A stretch of 64,000 nucleotides of DNA, taken from assembly GCA_036346405.1 (NCBI GenBank), contig CM070563.1:28209600-28273599 (forward strand). Direction: 5' to 3'. Source of the DNA: Phyllostachys edulis. Taxonomy: Eukaryota > Streptophyta > Magnoliopsida > Poales > Poaceae. This document shows, piece after piece, positions 12,275 through 24,550 of this stretch (the stretch's first letter is position 1; each line of letters begins with the position of its first letter). The position numbers and the translations under genes are program-made. A model generated the notes under the pieces. The model did not search any database, had not been told where the DNA came from, and saw nothing but the letters and a program-made list of their open reading frames with translations.

Positions 12275-13351
12275 GCTCGCCCCCATGCGCCCTCACTTCC
12301 CCTCATCCCGCTGCCTCCGTTTGACCTAGCTGCCGCCACCCGGGAACCTCCGTGCGCTGCCACCCAAGCTCTTCTTCTCTATTGTTGGCGCCGTGCCCCG
12401 CATCGTTGTTCTCCGTCGTCATCGCTGCTCGGACCGTCGCGTTAGCGTCACTGACTGCGCCTCGACATCCTCCTTTGCGTGCTGCCATCATCTTGCTCTC
12501 CAGAGCCTCCTAGCTCTAGTGCCGTCTTCTTCTTCCTCACCTCCGATCGCACTCCGCCACCACAAAAACGCTTATGTCGCGTTCATCATCGCGTCAGCGA
12601 GTTTATCGAGAAACCACTCGTGTCACATCATGTTCCACCTCCTATTCTACGTTTTCCCTCCTGTGATTTCTTGTTTCATTTGCTGTGCGCAGAGGTTCTG
12701 TTTATCTCTGTCCGCCAGCCTTCATCGCCCAATTGCGCCACCACCGGTGAGCCCTAGCCTCCACTGTCCCCATTTTCTTCATCATAGCACCATGTTCTAC
12801 CTCATGCATGTGTCCTCTTCCCCGGAGGATCGTTGGAACCACCTCACCACCATAGCTGAGCTCATAGCCGCAACATTTCTCCTCGCCACCGATGACTGTC
12901 ACCGAGTCTCGCCGCCGCAACCGCGTCACCACCTTCCCCAGCACCTTCTCTTTCCGTTTTGCACCTCCACTCAAGCCACCATGGTCGCTAGCTCTGGCGA
13001 GCTGTTGGGCCCCATGCGCCAATGACGCCACTGTCCACGCCGGCGACACCTTGCCGCGACGTCACCACCACGTCACCTCTCCACCTCTGTGGCCACCACG
13101 TTGCCACCTAGTCAGTGTCTTCCGCTGCGTCAGCATCTCGCACGCACCTTGCCACGTCACTGCCTCGTTAGCACCATGTCATCGCTTTGTCACTCGCCAC
13201 CTCAGCGCCACCTCACCTCCATCGTTGACGTATCAGCCTCGTCATCGCCCATGTGGCAGCCACCCAAACCAAACCCTAAACTGAACCTTTGTGGACTTAG
13301 TCTAACGTGGATCGAGCCACTGACCCATGGACCCCACATGTCAGTTTCCCG

Positions 13352-16300
13352 CACTACTAGAATTCCCCGTTTTCCCTACAATTTAAAACATTCTTTGGTA
13401 GTAGAATTGTAATACAAAGGAAAGTATCTATCCTCGGGGTGAGATAAAAAAACCTAGGGAACAAAATCGTTCTCTACTATTTACATAATTACTAGGGAAA
13501 GACTATGGAGAGAGAAATTGACTATGCCATGTCAGCGCCATGGTGACAACTTTTTCCTTGCTCGGATGGGTAAAACCGTAGAGAATGTAACTTTTTTTGT
13601 TTTTGCCTCCAGTTTTTTTTAGCGCGGCCATTTTTTTTTGCTGCGCTCTACTTTTTTAGGCACCGCGCCTGGTTTTTTTTGCTGCGCTCTACTTGCCTCT
13701 TTCACATGGTATGCCCTAGACAAATTCCCCAAACCAGCACCTACCCAAATTCCCCAAGCAGTGCCTTCTAGCCGCCGCCACCACCTGTAATCCTCCCTGG
13801 CGAAAGTGCCGTCCCCTCCCTCCTCCTCTTCTTCCTCCTTCAAGTCGCCACCACCCCCCTCCCTTTTCCTCCTCCCCGAACCCACACATGGCCTGACACG
13901 GCATTTGCTTCCCCCACGCCCGCTCCCTTTTCCTCCTCCCCCGAGCCACAGTGTTGGCCTGACAGCATTGCTTCCAAGCGTCGCCCTTCTTGCTGGCCTG
14001 AGCCGCCCTCTTCCCCGCCAGCGTCGCCGCCGCCTTGACCTCTTCCTCCTTCCCGAGCCGCCCTCTTCCCAAGCCGCCCCAGGTCCATCAAGGTTCTTCG
14101 CCCAACCCACCTGCTGAACACACTGAGATTGATGTTCCTGGCCATGCTCTCTCATGGTAAGGCATTTCATTCTGTTCAATGATGCATAGTACAAATAAAT
14201 GAATAATATGCTCCAGAATTACATGGAATATTTTGTAGCGCAAAACCCACAGTTTGTCTTGTGAATATACTCAAGAGTCAAGATACCTTACTGGAGTTCA
14301 CAACATGTAGTTTAATTTATATAGAATATATAGCAGTAAGCATGGCTGATAAATCTGTCAGAAATTAGTGATTCATAAAACTTGTCAACACATATAAATA
14401 TATAATGGTTACATTATCTGGATTCATTTACTATTGGCAGAAAATAGTAAATATCTTACTCAACAGACTAATGGAGTTCCTAACTTCTGTTATCTCATAG
14501 ATTTTAGCAAGGTTTTTAAGTTCAAATTTGCCCACTTAGGAAGTGATGAAGTCAATACAAGTAAGCAGAAGGCATTGCACTTATAGTTGTTGTAGTATAC
14601 TAAACAGTGACTCTATAGATTAAATACATTTAGTCTTTTCTTTGAATTTCAGGCTATTGGACTACAACACCCCACATTAAGGAATGGTATATTCCTATCC
14701 AAATAAGAAAACTCATAATATGATAGCTTATCATATGTGCTTTCATAACTTTCTTGTTATCAGTACAAAATAAATCGGTCATTTTCTGGTATCAGTCATT
14801 TAATTCAATGATAATCCTTTTTCATGGCATACAGGTTGAATAATAACCACATGAATGTGTCAGATGCATACATATATTTTGTATTAAGATAGCAATATTG
14901 CATGGCTACGATATCATTAACTGGTATGCCTATCAGTTGCTGATTTCACAGGTTCCAATTAGTTCTTAACCCTTAACAGACACCATGTCATGCTTCCAGG
15001 GAAGAAACATTTAACGACTTCGGAGACAAGTTGGACCGTAGAACCGTGGTGCATAATTGGTATTTCTTCACTGCCTATTTGATCTATAATAATGACTCCT
15101 TTTGTTCGAGCTATGCATGGACAGAGTATTTCAGTGTTAAATGTATGGAACCTAAATGTATTATACGAAATAAAGGGAATTAGATTCACTTACCAGCTAG
15201 CATTGTAGGTTGAAATTTACAATCATTGTAAGATGTAGAGTCCATCTCTGTCCTTCTTACTACTATCAAAGTATCAAAAATTAATATTCGGTAAATTTGC
15301 TCATAAATTAATAGGCTCGGTGAGGATGTAGCACCAAAAGTGGTTGCTGCAGGGCTAAGATGCATAGTAAGCAACCAGGATAAGTGGTACCTAGATCACT
15401 TGGATGCCACATGGGAGGGATTTTACATGAATGAACCCTTGAAAGGTATCGACAACCTAGAACAGCAACGCTTGGTCATTGGTGGTGAGGTTTGCATGTG
15501 GGGTGAGCAAATTGATGCATCAGATATTGAACAAACTATTTGGCTGCGTGCTATAGCAGCTGCAGGTTAATGACTAAACAAGTTTTGACCCTCCTAATTC
15601 ATGCCTTGAAATATTTTAAACTTGGCGCATGCATTTGTATCCAAAAGAGGTCTGAGTTATACGATATGATCAACTATATTCTATTATGAATTTAGGGGGG
15701 CACTATACCATCTAGTCTATTATAGTATTCCAGTTGGTTATTTTGATGTAGTAACATGATAGACATAGAATGGTAGCTTCCTCTCCATATATATAGCAGC
15801 CATGGATGTCTGAATTAAAAAAAAATTAAGCACATTGAGAAGCCACTAATTATACTTGTTCATATAAAGATAATAGCTAAGTGCTCACTGCTCAAATCTG
15901 CTACATCCTATTAAAAGAAGAGGGAAACACAATATCAATTATCAAAGGCATACACAATTTAGCATGTTGCTGAACAATTATAGATAATTGTGTTCTCACA
16001 CTTTTCCATTACGAGGGCTGACATCCTGATTCCTCATGAATGCTCGCAGTAAAAAATTTCGGACTTAGTAATTGACTTGCTAATCGGTATACATCAATAT
16101 ATTATTTAAGGGCATGATTCACATGTAAATATTATTTTCTGTGCATGTCTCTTCAACTGTTAATATTCATCTAATATACCAAGAAATGCATGAGTGCACT
16201 ACCATCTATATGGATATATTTTGACTCACCAATCCACTTACACTGCATTGGCTTGAAGAGAGACTATGGACTCCAATTGAGAAACTCGAAAAATATGCAA

Positions 16301-17138
16301 GATTGGCCACATCAAGATTGGCACGCTTCAGGTGTTTGTTGAACCAACGAGGGGTAGCTGTTGCACCGCCAGCTGGTTCTGGTCATACAACACCATATGA
16401 ACCCAGTCCCTGCGTAAGGCAATAGGATATTCATAACAAAATGAATAGTGGTCATTTGTACTTCAGTATGTATGTCTGTTGTGCACTTGTGGGGCAAACA
16501 TGGGTATTGTTTTTTGGACTTTCTGATAGTGTGATGTTTACACTTGGATATGTTGGTGGAAATGTGTCTAAAATAGTGCTTGATGGTCTATTGGAAATAC
16601 AAGATATTATTATGTTTATCTCTACATAAACTTTGTTTTGAGTGATAATGTGAATTTATTGTCTTTTGATTGTAACCGGGCACATAAATAAGTATTTGAA
16701 TAATGTATGCATATTTAGAAAATAATAATAAGTTCAGTACCCCTAGTGTTCATGCCAAACTATAGGGGATGAATTTCGAATTAGCAATAGAAAAATAATA
16801 TTTATATAAAAGTGTTCCCTAGAGCATACAAGAAATAACGTAGAGAATTTGTTGAATTCATTTCCTAGGCTGGCATAAAAGTAACACAGGGAAATAATCT
16901 TTCCACGTCAGATGTCAATGCCATGTGGACAAGATTTCCCTACAGTTTAAAATCCTAGGGAACGATTCTTTCCCTAGGTTTTCCCAAAAAAACCGCAGGG
17001 AACATTTTCTTTCCCCCACATTCTTTTCCCTAGTAGCTGTTCCCTACAAATACCACTAGGGAAACCAATTCCCTACAGTTTTTTTTGCATGTTCCCTAGT
17101 ATATTACCCACTAGGGAAAATAAGGATTTCTAGTAGTG
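13352..17138 (+). mobile_element. CACTA transposon carrying a captured gene (Pack-CACTA)
   Basis: The left end is CACTACTAGAATTCCC and the right end is GGATTTCTAGTAGTG, giving inverted CACTACTAGAA termini. The 3-bp flanks are CCG and CTG, a TSD with one mismatch. Subterminal repeats built on CCCTAG / CTAGGGAA occur through the outer 150-300 bp at both ends (for example near 13430-13500 and 16930-17120), which is typical of CACTA elements. There is no transposase frame. Instead the interior holds a GC-rich segment (13700-14120) and spliced exons of a beta-hexosaminidase gene (14501-16425). The element is therefore non-autonomous, 3.79 kb long and nested in solo LTR B. Confidence 0.88.
14501..16425 (+). 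pseudogene. captured beta-hexosaminidase (GH20) gene fragment, six exons
   Basis: Exons can be read at 14501-14560 (DFSKVFKFKFAHLGSDEVNT), 14653-14686 (YWTTTPHIKE), about 14835-14933 (NNNHMNVSDAYIYFVL, then HGYDIINW), 15000-15059 (EETFNDFGDKLDRRTVVHN), 15315-15565 (VVAAGLRCIVSNQDKWYLDH ... GGEVCMWGEQIDASDIEQTI) and 16259-16425 (ERLWTPIEKLEKYARLATSR, ending in PCVRQ and a stop). Most junctions keep AG acceptors and GT donors and codons continue across them, as in plant HEXO genes. GH20 enzymes remove terminal N-acetylhexosamine from glycans. The catalytic Asp-Glu pair survives (SDE), but the canonical Gly before it is Ser. About 10 nt appear to be missing in exon 3 (near 14888), which shifts the frame, and the N-terminal half and signal peptide are absent. 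It cannot make the enzyme, though a transcript is possible. Confidence 0.88.
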
Positions 17139-19222
17139 CTGTTCCGTGAACCCGGTTCACTAAAGACCATAGACCCATCTCCGTGGACTTGATCTATGGA
17201 CCAGTGGCCCCACTTGTCATCCCCTCATCCTTTTTTTGGAATTCTTTTAATCCCCGAAAATCAATTTATTTCAGTGGGTCCTACTTGTCATTCTTTCAAC
17301 CTATTTCTAAAATTTGCAAAATAAAAGATTCTGAAAATATTCCGTGGGTCCCAATTGTCAGTTTCTCTCTCCCTTTTCCTTTTTAGCATGTTCTCTTCTG
17401 ATCAAACTACCGAGAGCTCGTTCTTTCCCATACGAACTCCGATTGAACCCATTCAAGTTTCTAAATTCATCTAAAATCAAGCCCTACCTTCCAGTACAAT
17501 TAAATTTATGTTTAGAGTTTATTTGATTTGTATTTTAGAGTATTGTTTGTTTTTACACTTTCTTTCTCGTTAGACGTTGACGTTCTGAAATTTTCCAAAG
17601 GAGCTGAAGGTCAGGGAAGTCAAATGTCGAAGATAAAGAACAACAACATTGCTATAGCAAGGCAAGTTGTGCTTTGATCATATTGCACCTAGTTTTCCAA
17701 AATTACTTTGATTCAAAGTATTGCATGCTAGTTCAATTATTAAACTCTTTTCTACTTTGGGATTAGCTATGTAAGTTATTTGATTATGTCCACCTTCATA
17801 ATTATATTATCATGATCATTTGTCACCCTAGATTGGTTAATTAATAGTTGATATTATCATAGCACCAATGTGGGTTGGTTAGGCACGATTAGTATGCTTA
17901 GCCTTGCAATGGGTCATTGATATCATTTTGAAATATTAATATCATACTTGACTAAGTGATTGTGGAACATGTTATGAAAAGACTGTGTGCTATATGTTGT
18001 CACCCATTGAGGGCATGTGATGCACTTCATCAACACGGTGAGAAACGATTTAGATTGGGGTGAGTGGAAAGAATTGTGATATGGTTGAGCTCTGTGATTG
18101 GGAAATGTGAAATTGTGTTGACTTAGCTAGAAATTGGTAGTCTCGTCTTGGTCAATTAAGGACTTAACTTTGTGCGCCATTGAACTGAGCGTTACTGTAC
18201 GCCCACATGCTTGGTATGAGACATGACTAACTTAGTAAGTTATAGAGTCTCGACATTGACTACTCAGGTAGCAGGTTAAGTGCTCTGTGATGGGTGGAGG
18301 TGTGGACTACTCAGTAGGGTCACATTTATGAGCGATTTGCCGTCTCTAAGTCCAATAGTGTGCGGCGGACCAACGAGTGAGGTTGGGGTCAGCAGTATGC
18401 ACAACGGTCAATTATCGAGATGAAGTTTCGGAAAGGTTTTGTTGTGATCTTCTCTAATCAAGTTGATTGCATCTTGTGGGTAAAGTGTATAACCTCTGCA
18501 GAATGTTAACAATCTATTCAAATAGCCGCTTCCTTGGTCTTGGACATGCTTGGGGATTTCACACGAGGGGTCGATTTCATAAAACAATTGGGAGGGGCAG
18601 CTGTGTGATTTAACTCATATGGTTGTGTGAAAGAAATTGATTAGACTATGTGAGCTTTGTGAAATACTTGTTAAATTATTATTACTATTTATTTTCAATC
18701 ATGTTTTCAATCGATTATTCATATTCAACTGCAATTGTTGCTTTTATGCAAAAGAACCATAGATGCCATATCCTTTAGGATAAGCCATCATCTATATTTG
18801 CATTTTGTGGTGCAACTTGCTAAGTACTCCATGTACCCACCCTTGCTATAAACAATGTTGTTCAGTTGTTGAAGATGACATCAGTTCATTGTTGGTCAAC
18901 AAGATCAACTTCAAGGATCGTGAAGGACTAGGTCGTGCTATCGCAGTCAATTGCATGTGGCCATATGGACGGGCCTCACTGAAGTTATTTTGTTTCCTTC
19001 CGCTGCAACTTATTTGAGATATTCCCCTTCTAACGCATTAATGGTAAGCTTTGACCTTAAAGACGCTACTCTGATAATTGTAGATATTTGTTTATTTCTT
19101 AGTTATCTTTGCATATGGAATGATATTTCATCGATGTTGCCATTGTGTGCACTAGCGCGATCCTGGACTAGTGCAGTATACACAAAGGGTCCATATTTGC
19201 ATATTTGGGTCCCGACAGCGTG

Positions 19223-19970
19223 GCATGATGCTGATGGTGGAATTGCGCTGGGGTTTGAATTGAAGCGTTTGTGGTGAGTCTAGCCCAATTTGATTCATGT
19301 GTATATAGGGTTTCGCACGTAGGATTTTGGTCTCGTTTGAGGGACAATTTCTATTAGGCACTGATTTGATCCATTTGTGGTTTTATTTGGTTACCTTGGA
19401 CTGCTTGGTGAGCCCTTCCTGTGGCCCTTCTTTTTGGGTTTTTTATTGATACCGGCGGATTGCTCCGAATGTTTTTAGTCCGGTGAGGAAGTTTCTGAAT
19501 CTGCGGTCATTTGAGAAATAAATTAACGTTGGGTATTTGCTGTGTAGCAGGAAAGATGGGGAATGTGGGTGAACTTTCACGTAATTAATGCATTAGCGCT
19601 TGTGCAAGGGAGGAAATACTGATAGGAACTAGTGGTTTGATGCATTATGTAATTTCTTTGATTTGCCTTGTTTGATCCCGAAAGATGTTGACCTTTTCTC
19701 CACCTGTTCTGATACAAAATCAAGGAGTTTTGCTTATTCTATGCTACTTCTGTTTCTTAAGTTATATGTGTTAATTTGTGTGACCTGATCAGGTTAGTCC
19801 TTTTGTACACGATTGCATGCTTACTTGATGAAGAAATTAAGGTTGTTTTTAGGTGTTTATGTTTTGTGGTAAACCCATCTTGAGAGAGTTTATGCCATAA
19901 TATGAATTGTACTCAATTTAATGTCATAAGATTGTGCTTTAAATTCTTGTTCAGTTGTTGTTCGACTAGT
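19223..19970. other. sequence between solo LTRs B and C
   Basis: This is AT-rich sequence with no recognisable gene. Immediately after LTR B an exon-like segment continues from 8280-8310 to a GTGAGT donor at about 19274. The rest shows nothing I can identify. Confidence 0.4.
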
Positions 19971-22900
19971 TGTAACATCCCAAAGTTATGTTACTATTTT
20001 AAAATTAATAAAATATTATTTTATTGAATTTTCTGAAACTTAAAAAGAGTTTTATTACTTTTCTTGGATTTCCTGAGTTTTAAAAAGCCAAAAATAAAGT
20101 TTTTTGAGTTTTTTGAGATTTTCTTGGATTTAAAGTTAAAAAGGAAAACTTAATTAATTTCTTGAATCTTCATGTATTTAAAAAGGCGTATTAAAAAAAG
20201 GTTTTTCCCGTCTTTCAAAAATAAAAAATAGTTATGTGCAAAAATAAAAGCCAACCTTAAGTTGGAAGTAATTTTGACTATTTCAAAGCAAATCTATTTG
20301 ATTTTCAGAACTTTTCAAAGTTTTCCAAATAAAAATCACCATTTGATTTTTTCCTGATTTGTTAAAGCTTAATTTGAAATTTCAGAAATAAAATAATTTA
20401 AACTTAAGTAAAATAAACTCCAATTAAATAAAAATTGTTTTATTCTATTTCCGAGCCTTTTGAAGCTTTAAAAATATAAGAAACTATTTAAGTTTTATTC
20501 GATTTAATTTAAAGCTCAAAATTAAATTTCTAAAGGAAAATATTTTAAATGGCCAAAATAGACTTAAAAAATCCAAAACTGTTTTATTTGGTCTATTCAA
20601 TTTCCAAAGCATTTTATGAAATTTTCTCGTATTTTCCTAATTTCTTTTCTTTTTCTTCCCTCTTCTTTTTCTTTTCTCTCTCCTCTTCCTTCTTTCTTTT
20701 CTCACGTGCTGTTCTTCTTCCCCATGCTTCTTTTCTTCCCGTTGGAAGCCTGCTGCCATGGCAGCCTTCCCCCCATGCCATATCCTACCCCCTTCTCCTT
20801 CCCAATGCAGCCCATCCCCTGGCGCCAACCTCCACCTTTGACCCTACCACCTCCACCCCTTGCCCACCCCTCCCCCCACCGGCTCCCCATGCCGCAAGAT
20901 GCATCTTGCTTGGCTCACAAGATAGCCCCACTCATTGCTCTCTCTCCTGCCCCATTTCTCCCCTTTAAAAGCCCTTTGGCACCAGCACCTTCCCTCTTCC
21001 TTCCCTTCCTCCTCCCATTCTCCTTCCTCCCCTCCCAGGCCGAGCTCCTCCCTGCCGACCATGGCTGCAGTGCACTCGCCGCCTCCCCGTGCACCTCCTC
21101 CCTGCGCCATTTCTCTGGCCTTGCTGGCTGCATGCTAGCTCCCACCCCTGGCTACCCCATGCTGCCGCATGCCCCCTTGTTGAGCTCCCTCCTCCCCGAG
21201 CTCCGGCCAAGTGCCCTTCTCCCTGCCGCCGCCGCCTCCGGTCGTCCTAGTCACTGCCGCCACCACCCATCTCCTCCTCGGAATCCCGGCATTCCATTTT
21301 AGTGCTCGCCGCCGGCCACCCCGTTGCCCCTCGCCGGCACCGCCGTAGGAGCCAAAGCACTTGGAGCTGCCTATGCATTGCCTTTCTTCTCCCTTCTTTT
21401 TTCTTTCTTTGTTTGAGCCACCTCCATGTGCGGCCCTTGTGTAAGCCTCTCATCCCATCCTCTCTCTCCTTCTCTCTCACTAGCAAGAGGGGCCCACATT
21501 TCAGCATTTCTTGAATCCCCAAAATCTGAGATAGAATATTCCAGAATATTCTATTCCCTTTTTGAGTTCTATCATTTCATGTGATTCTCGCACTTTTGGA
21601 TATCCGTTCTCGTTCATACAAAGTCCGATTCCGCCGATTCTTGTTCCTAAATTCATCTAAAGGCAGCATCTTACTTTTGGTATTTATTTTACAATTTTTG
21701 GATTTTATTTGGATTTGTTATATTTATTTGGCTCGTTTCGCGTATAGATTACGATGACTTCGGAGAACCGGGTTTCGACACTTCTCCGCATTTCAACGCC
21801 ATTTAAGACCAACAACTAAATAAGCAAGGCAAGTTACATCCTTTGATCATATTTGAATCCTAGTATTTTAAATTATTTAAATTCCATTTTAAATTAGTAT
21901 TGCATGCTTATTTAAATTCAAGTAATTTAAATCTCTGTTTGAAGCTTTATAGTTATCCCTAATCCCATTGTATAGCCAATGATTGTCAAAATGGGAAGTA
22001 AGAAAGATCTTTCCAAAGGTAAAGTATAATATGGAGATAGAAATAGGAAATTATAGATTATTAGAATATATAACTGTTGGAGTTGGATTATAGAAAATAT
22101 GATTGTTGAATATTGGGTTGGATAAATACAATATTATTGGATTATTGGAATATATCTTGTTGGATTATCGGAGTATACATTGTTGGATTATAGGGATACA
22201 TGATCGATGATTGTTGGATTATAGAAGCATAACTTGGATGGATGATATAATGGATTATTGACGGATGTGGATTATAGAAATAAATGAATTGTTGATGTTG
22301 GATTTTAGGAATAAATCTTGGTGGATCATAGAAATAAAACTTGATTGAATTATAGAAATAAATCTTGGTTGGATTATAGAAGTATATATTTGTTGGATTA
22401 CTAGAATATATCATTTTTGGATTTATAGATGGTGAATTATTAGAAATAGATTATTATTGAAGAGTGAATTATTGGAGATTGGATTATAGAAGTAATTGTG
22501 GGATGTTGGATTATATGATTATTTGTTGGATATGGGATTATAGGACTAATTGATGGATGTTGAAGTATAGAAATAGAAAATTGTTGGATATCGGATTCTA
22601 GAAGTAGATAATTGTTGATATTGGATTATCGAATATTGGATTATAGAAATATATCTTTATTGAATTATAGAGATAGATTGTTGTTGATATTGAATTATTG
22701 GAGTTGGATGACATAAATAGATAATTATTGGAAATTAGATTATAGGATTAGATTATTGTTGATATTGGATTAATAAAGATTGGATGATAGATATAGACTA
22801 TTGTTAAATATTGAATTGTTGATGTTGGATTCTAGAAATAGATTTTTATTGGATATTGGATTGTCGACGGTTGGATTATAAATGTATATCTTTAATGGAT

Positions 22901-24545
22901 TATAGAAATAGATTATTGATGAATATCGATTAATGGATGATGGATTATAGAAATAGATTGTGTTAGATGTTGGATTCTTGAATATTGGATTATAGAATTA
23001 TTATTGCAGATTGGATTGATGGATGTTGAATGATTAGAAATGGATTATTAGTAAAGATTGATTTGATGGATGTTGAATTATTAGAAAAAGAATATTGTTG
23101 AATTATTGGATTATGATTCTAATATGGAAGGTTGAATTACTGATCTCGTACTTGACAATTCTCAGACATTGAATCCCTCACACCTTGTCGCCCTAGAGAA
23201 AACTTTGGTTAATACATTAGTATGATTAGAACATGTTGCAAAAATCTATGCTTAGTCGAAGCTTAGCTCAAAATATTTAATTTGGGGAATTTAGCCAGAT
23301 GTTCAACTATGATTTAAAATGATACTATGGTATGATCGTCTATACCATAGAGATTTATGAAATAATTTAACTTGTTAAATAAAATGAAAAGTGGATTGGA
23401 CTTGGGCGAAATGGATGTTTGGATGGGTGCATGTTCATGCACGGGATCAATTCATTCCTATGGTCGAGGCCCAGGGTTTTATTGGAAAGTCGTCCAAGTC
23501 AATTAAGGACCGGTCTTCGAGCCGCATCTTGCTAAGTGACATCGTACTACCACATGTCCTGAATGGGCAGGATCTGGCTAACTAATTTGCAACATTTCAC
23601 CGTGGTCGTGCCATCCGATTGCGTGGGTGTCTTTTATTACCTACTTTTATGTATTCCCACCTGGCGCAAAAAGGGTCCTGAGCCCGGTGGGTTTCTATCC
23701 AAAGGGGGCGAAACCTTAGCGAGGCGGGACTACGGTAGGATGATGCAATGTAAAGGCTTCGTGATAATGACTTAGTCGCACACCTTCGGTAGTGTGTCAG
23801 ACAGACATTATAAGTCAATTATTTCTTGTGGGTAAAGCTGCACAACCTCTGTAGAGTGTAAAACTATTCAAATAGATGTGTCCACGGTCATGGACATGCT
23901 AGCAAAGCCACTCAAAGTTAGATTTTGGTTTTGTTTTCAAAAGTCTTGAATAAATGGTTTTGGATTTCTATCCAAATGGGAATTGGGCGGGTAGCCTTGT
24001 GATAGGAGGGTATCATTCACCACTCGTTGATGAATGTTATCTAACTATAAAACTTGAGAATTTAGAAAATGAATTTTAGTTATAGAATATCTGCTTTGGT
24101 GCTTAGTACAATATTTGGAAAGAAAACATTGCTTTACGCAAAATCAACTCTATAAGCCTTCCTTTGTTATACCCCTACATGCATTATAACACTGTTACTA
24201 GGTGTAACTTGCGGAGTACATTCATTTGTACTCACTCTTGCTTAATAAAATGTTGTTTAGAAGAGAAGGACTTTGCGTCTGCTGAAGATCTCGACGACTA
24301 AGCCGCCACCCCAGTCGATTGCCTGTGGCAGATTAGCTGGGCTCTACTACTTGCTCTTCGTCTTCCGCTGTATTTTGTATTGTTGGCTCATAAGCCTTTT
24401 TGGTAATCAACTATGATATTTATTATTAAATCTTTGCGATTATGGTTGTGGTACCATGTTTATTTACTGTGTGAGCTAGCCACTGATCATGGGACTAGTT
24501 CAGAAATGCACAGAGGATTTTGGGTGTTAATCCTGGGTCCTTACA
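19971..24545 (+). mobile_element. gypsy-type solo LTR 'C' with internal minisatellite
   Basis: It begins with TGTAACATCCCAAAGTTATG and ends with AATCCTGGGTCCTTACA. It is flanked by an exact 5-bp TSD, CTAGT (19966-19970 and 24546-24550). It aligns with LTRs A and B, sharing the TGTGTGAGCTAGCCACTGAT-like segment before the end, the TTCTTGTGGGTAAAGCTG block near 23825 and the CCTAAATTCATCTAAA block near 21650. At 4575 bp it is about 0.9-1.2 kb longer than its relatives, and the excess is an AT-rich tandem-repeat region (21990-23130). The pyrimidine-rich frames at 20549-21302 are fortuitous. Confidence 0.9.
21990..23130 (+). repeat. AT-rich degenerate minisatellite
   Basis: About 1.1 kb is built from variants of TTGGATTATAGAAATA, in single (about 15-18 bp) or compound (about 30-35 bp) units such as GATTGTTGGATATTGGATTA. 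Copies are strongly diverged. The corresponding region of LTRs A and B lacks the expansion. Confidence 0.85.
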
Positions 24546-24550
24546 CTAGT

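Larger units (their letters stand above)
8311..19217 (+). mobile_element. gypsy-type solo LTR 'B', interrupted by two later insertions
   Basis: The LTR starts with TGTAATATCCCAAAATTTGA and ends with TTTGGGTCCCGACA. It is flanked by an exact 5-bp TSD, GCGTG, at 8306-8310 and 19218-19222. Removing the nested elements (8760-12144 and 13352-17138) leaves three pieces totalling about 3.7 kb that align in order with LTR C at 19971-24545. Shared landmarks include the block CTAAATTCATCTAAAATCAA, the block TCTTGTGGGTAAAGTGTA and the same terminus. Only one LTR is present between the TSDs, so this is a solo LTR. Assignment to Ty3/gypsy rests on the TGTAACATCCC-type start, long length and 5-bp TSD; there is no coding region to confirm it. 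Confidence 0.88.

Noticed and set aside
12393..13025. 210-residue plus-strand open frame
   Set aside because: It is inside LTR B downstream of its TATA box, and its His/Ser/Pro-rich composition lacks any motif.
13619..14194. 191-residue minus-strand frame in the CACTA element
   Set aside because: It is a Gly/Arg-rich translation of a GC-rich, internally repeated segment with several overlapping open frames and no recognisable domain.
20549..21302. Open frames of 139 and 228 residues
   Set aside because: Pyrimidine-rich sequence of solo LTR C gives Pro/Ser/Leu/Phe-rich translations in two frames at once.
22142..23130. CRISPR-like spaced repeats
   Set aside because: Units are degenerate, AT-rich and without unique spacers of constant length. 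This is a eukaryotic minisatellite.
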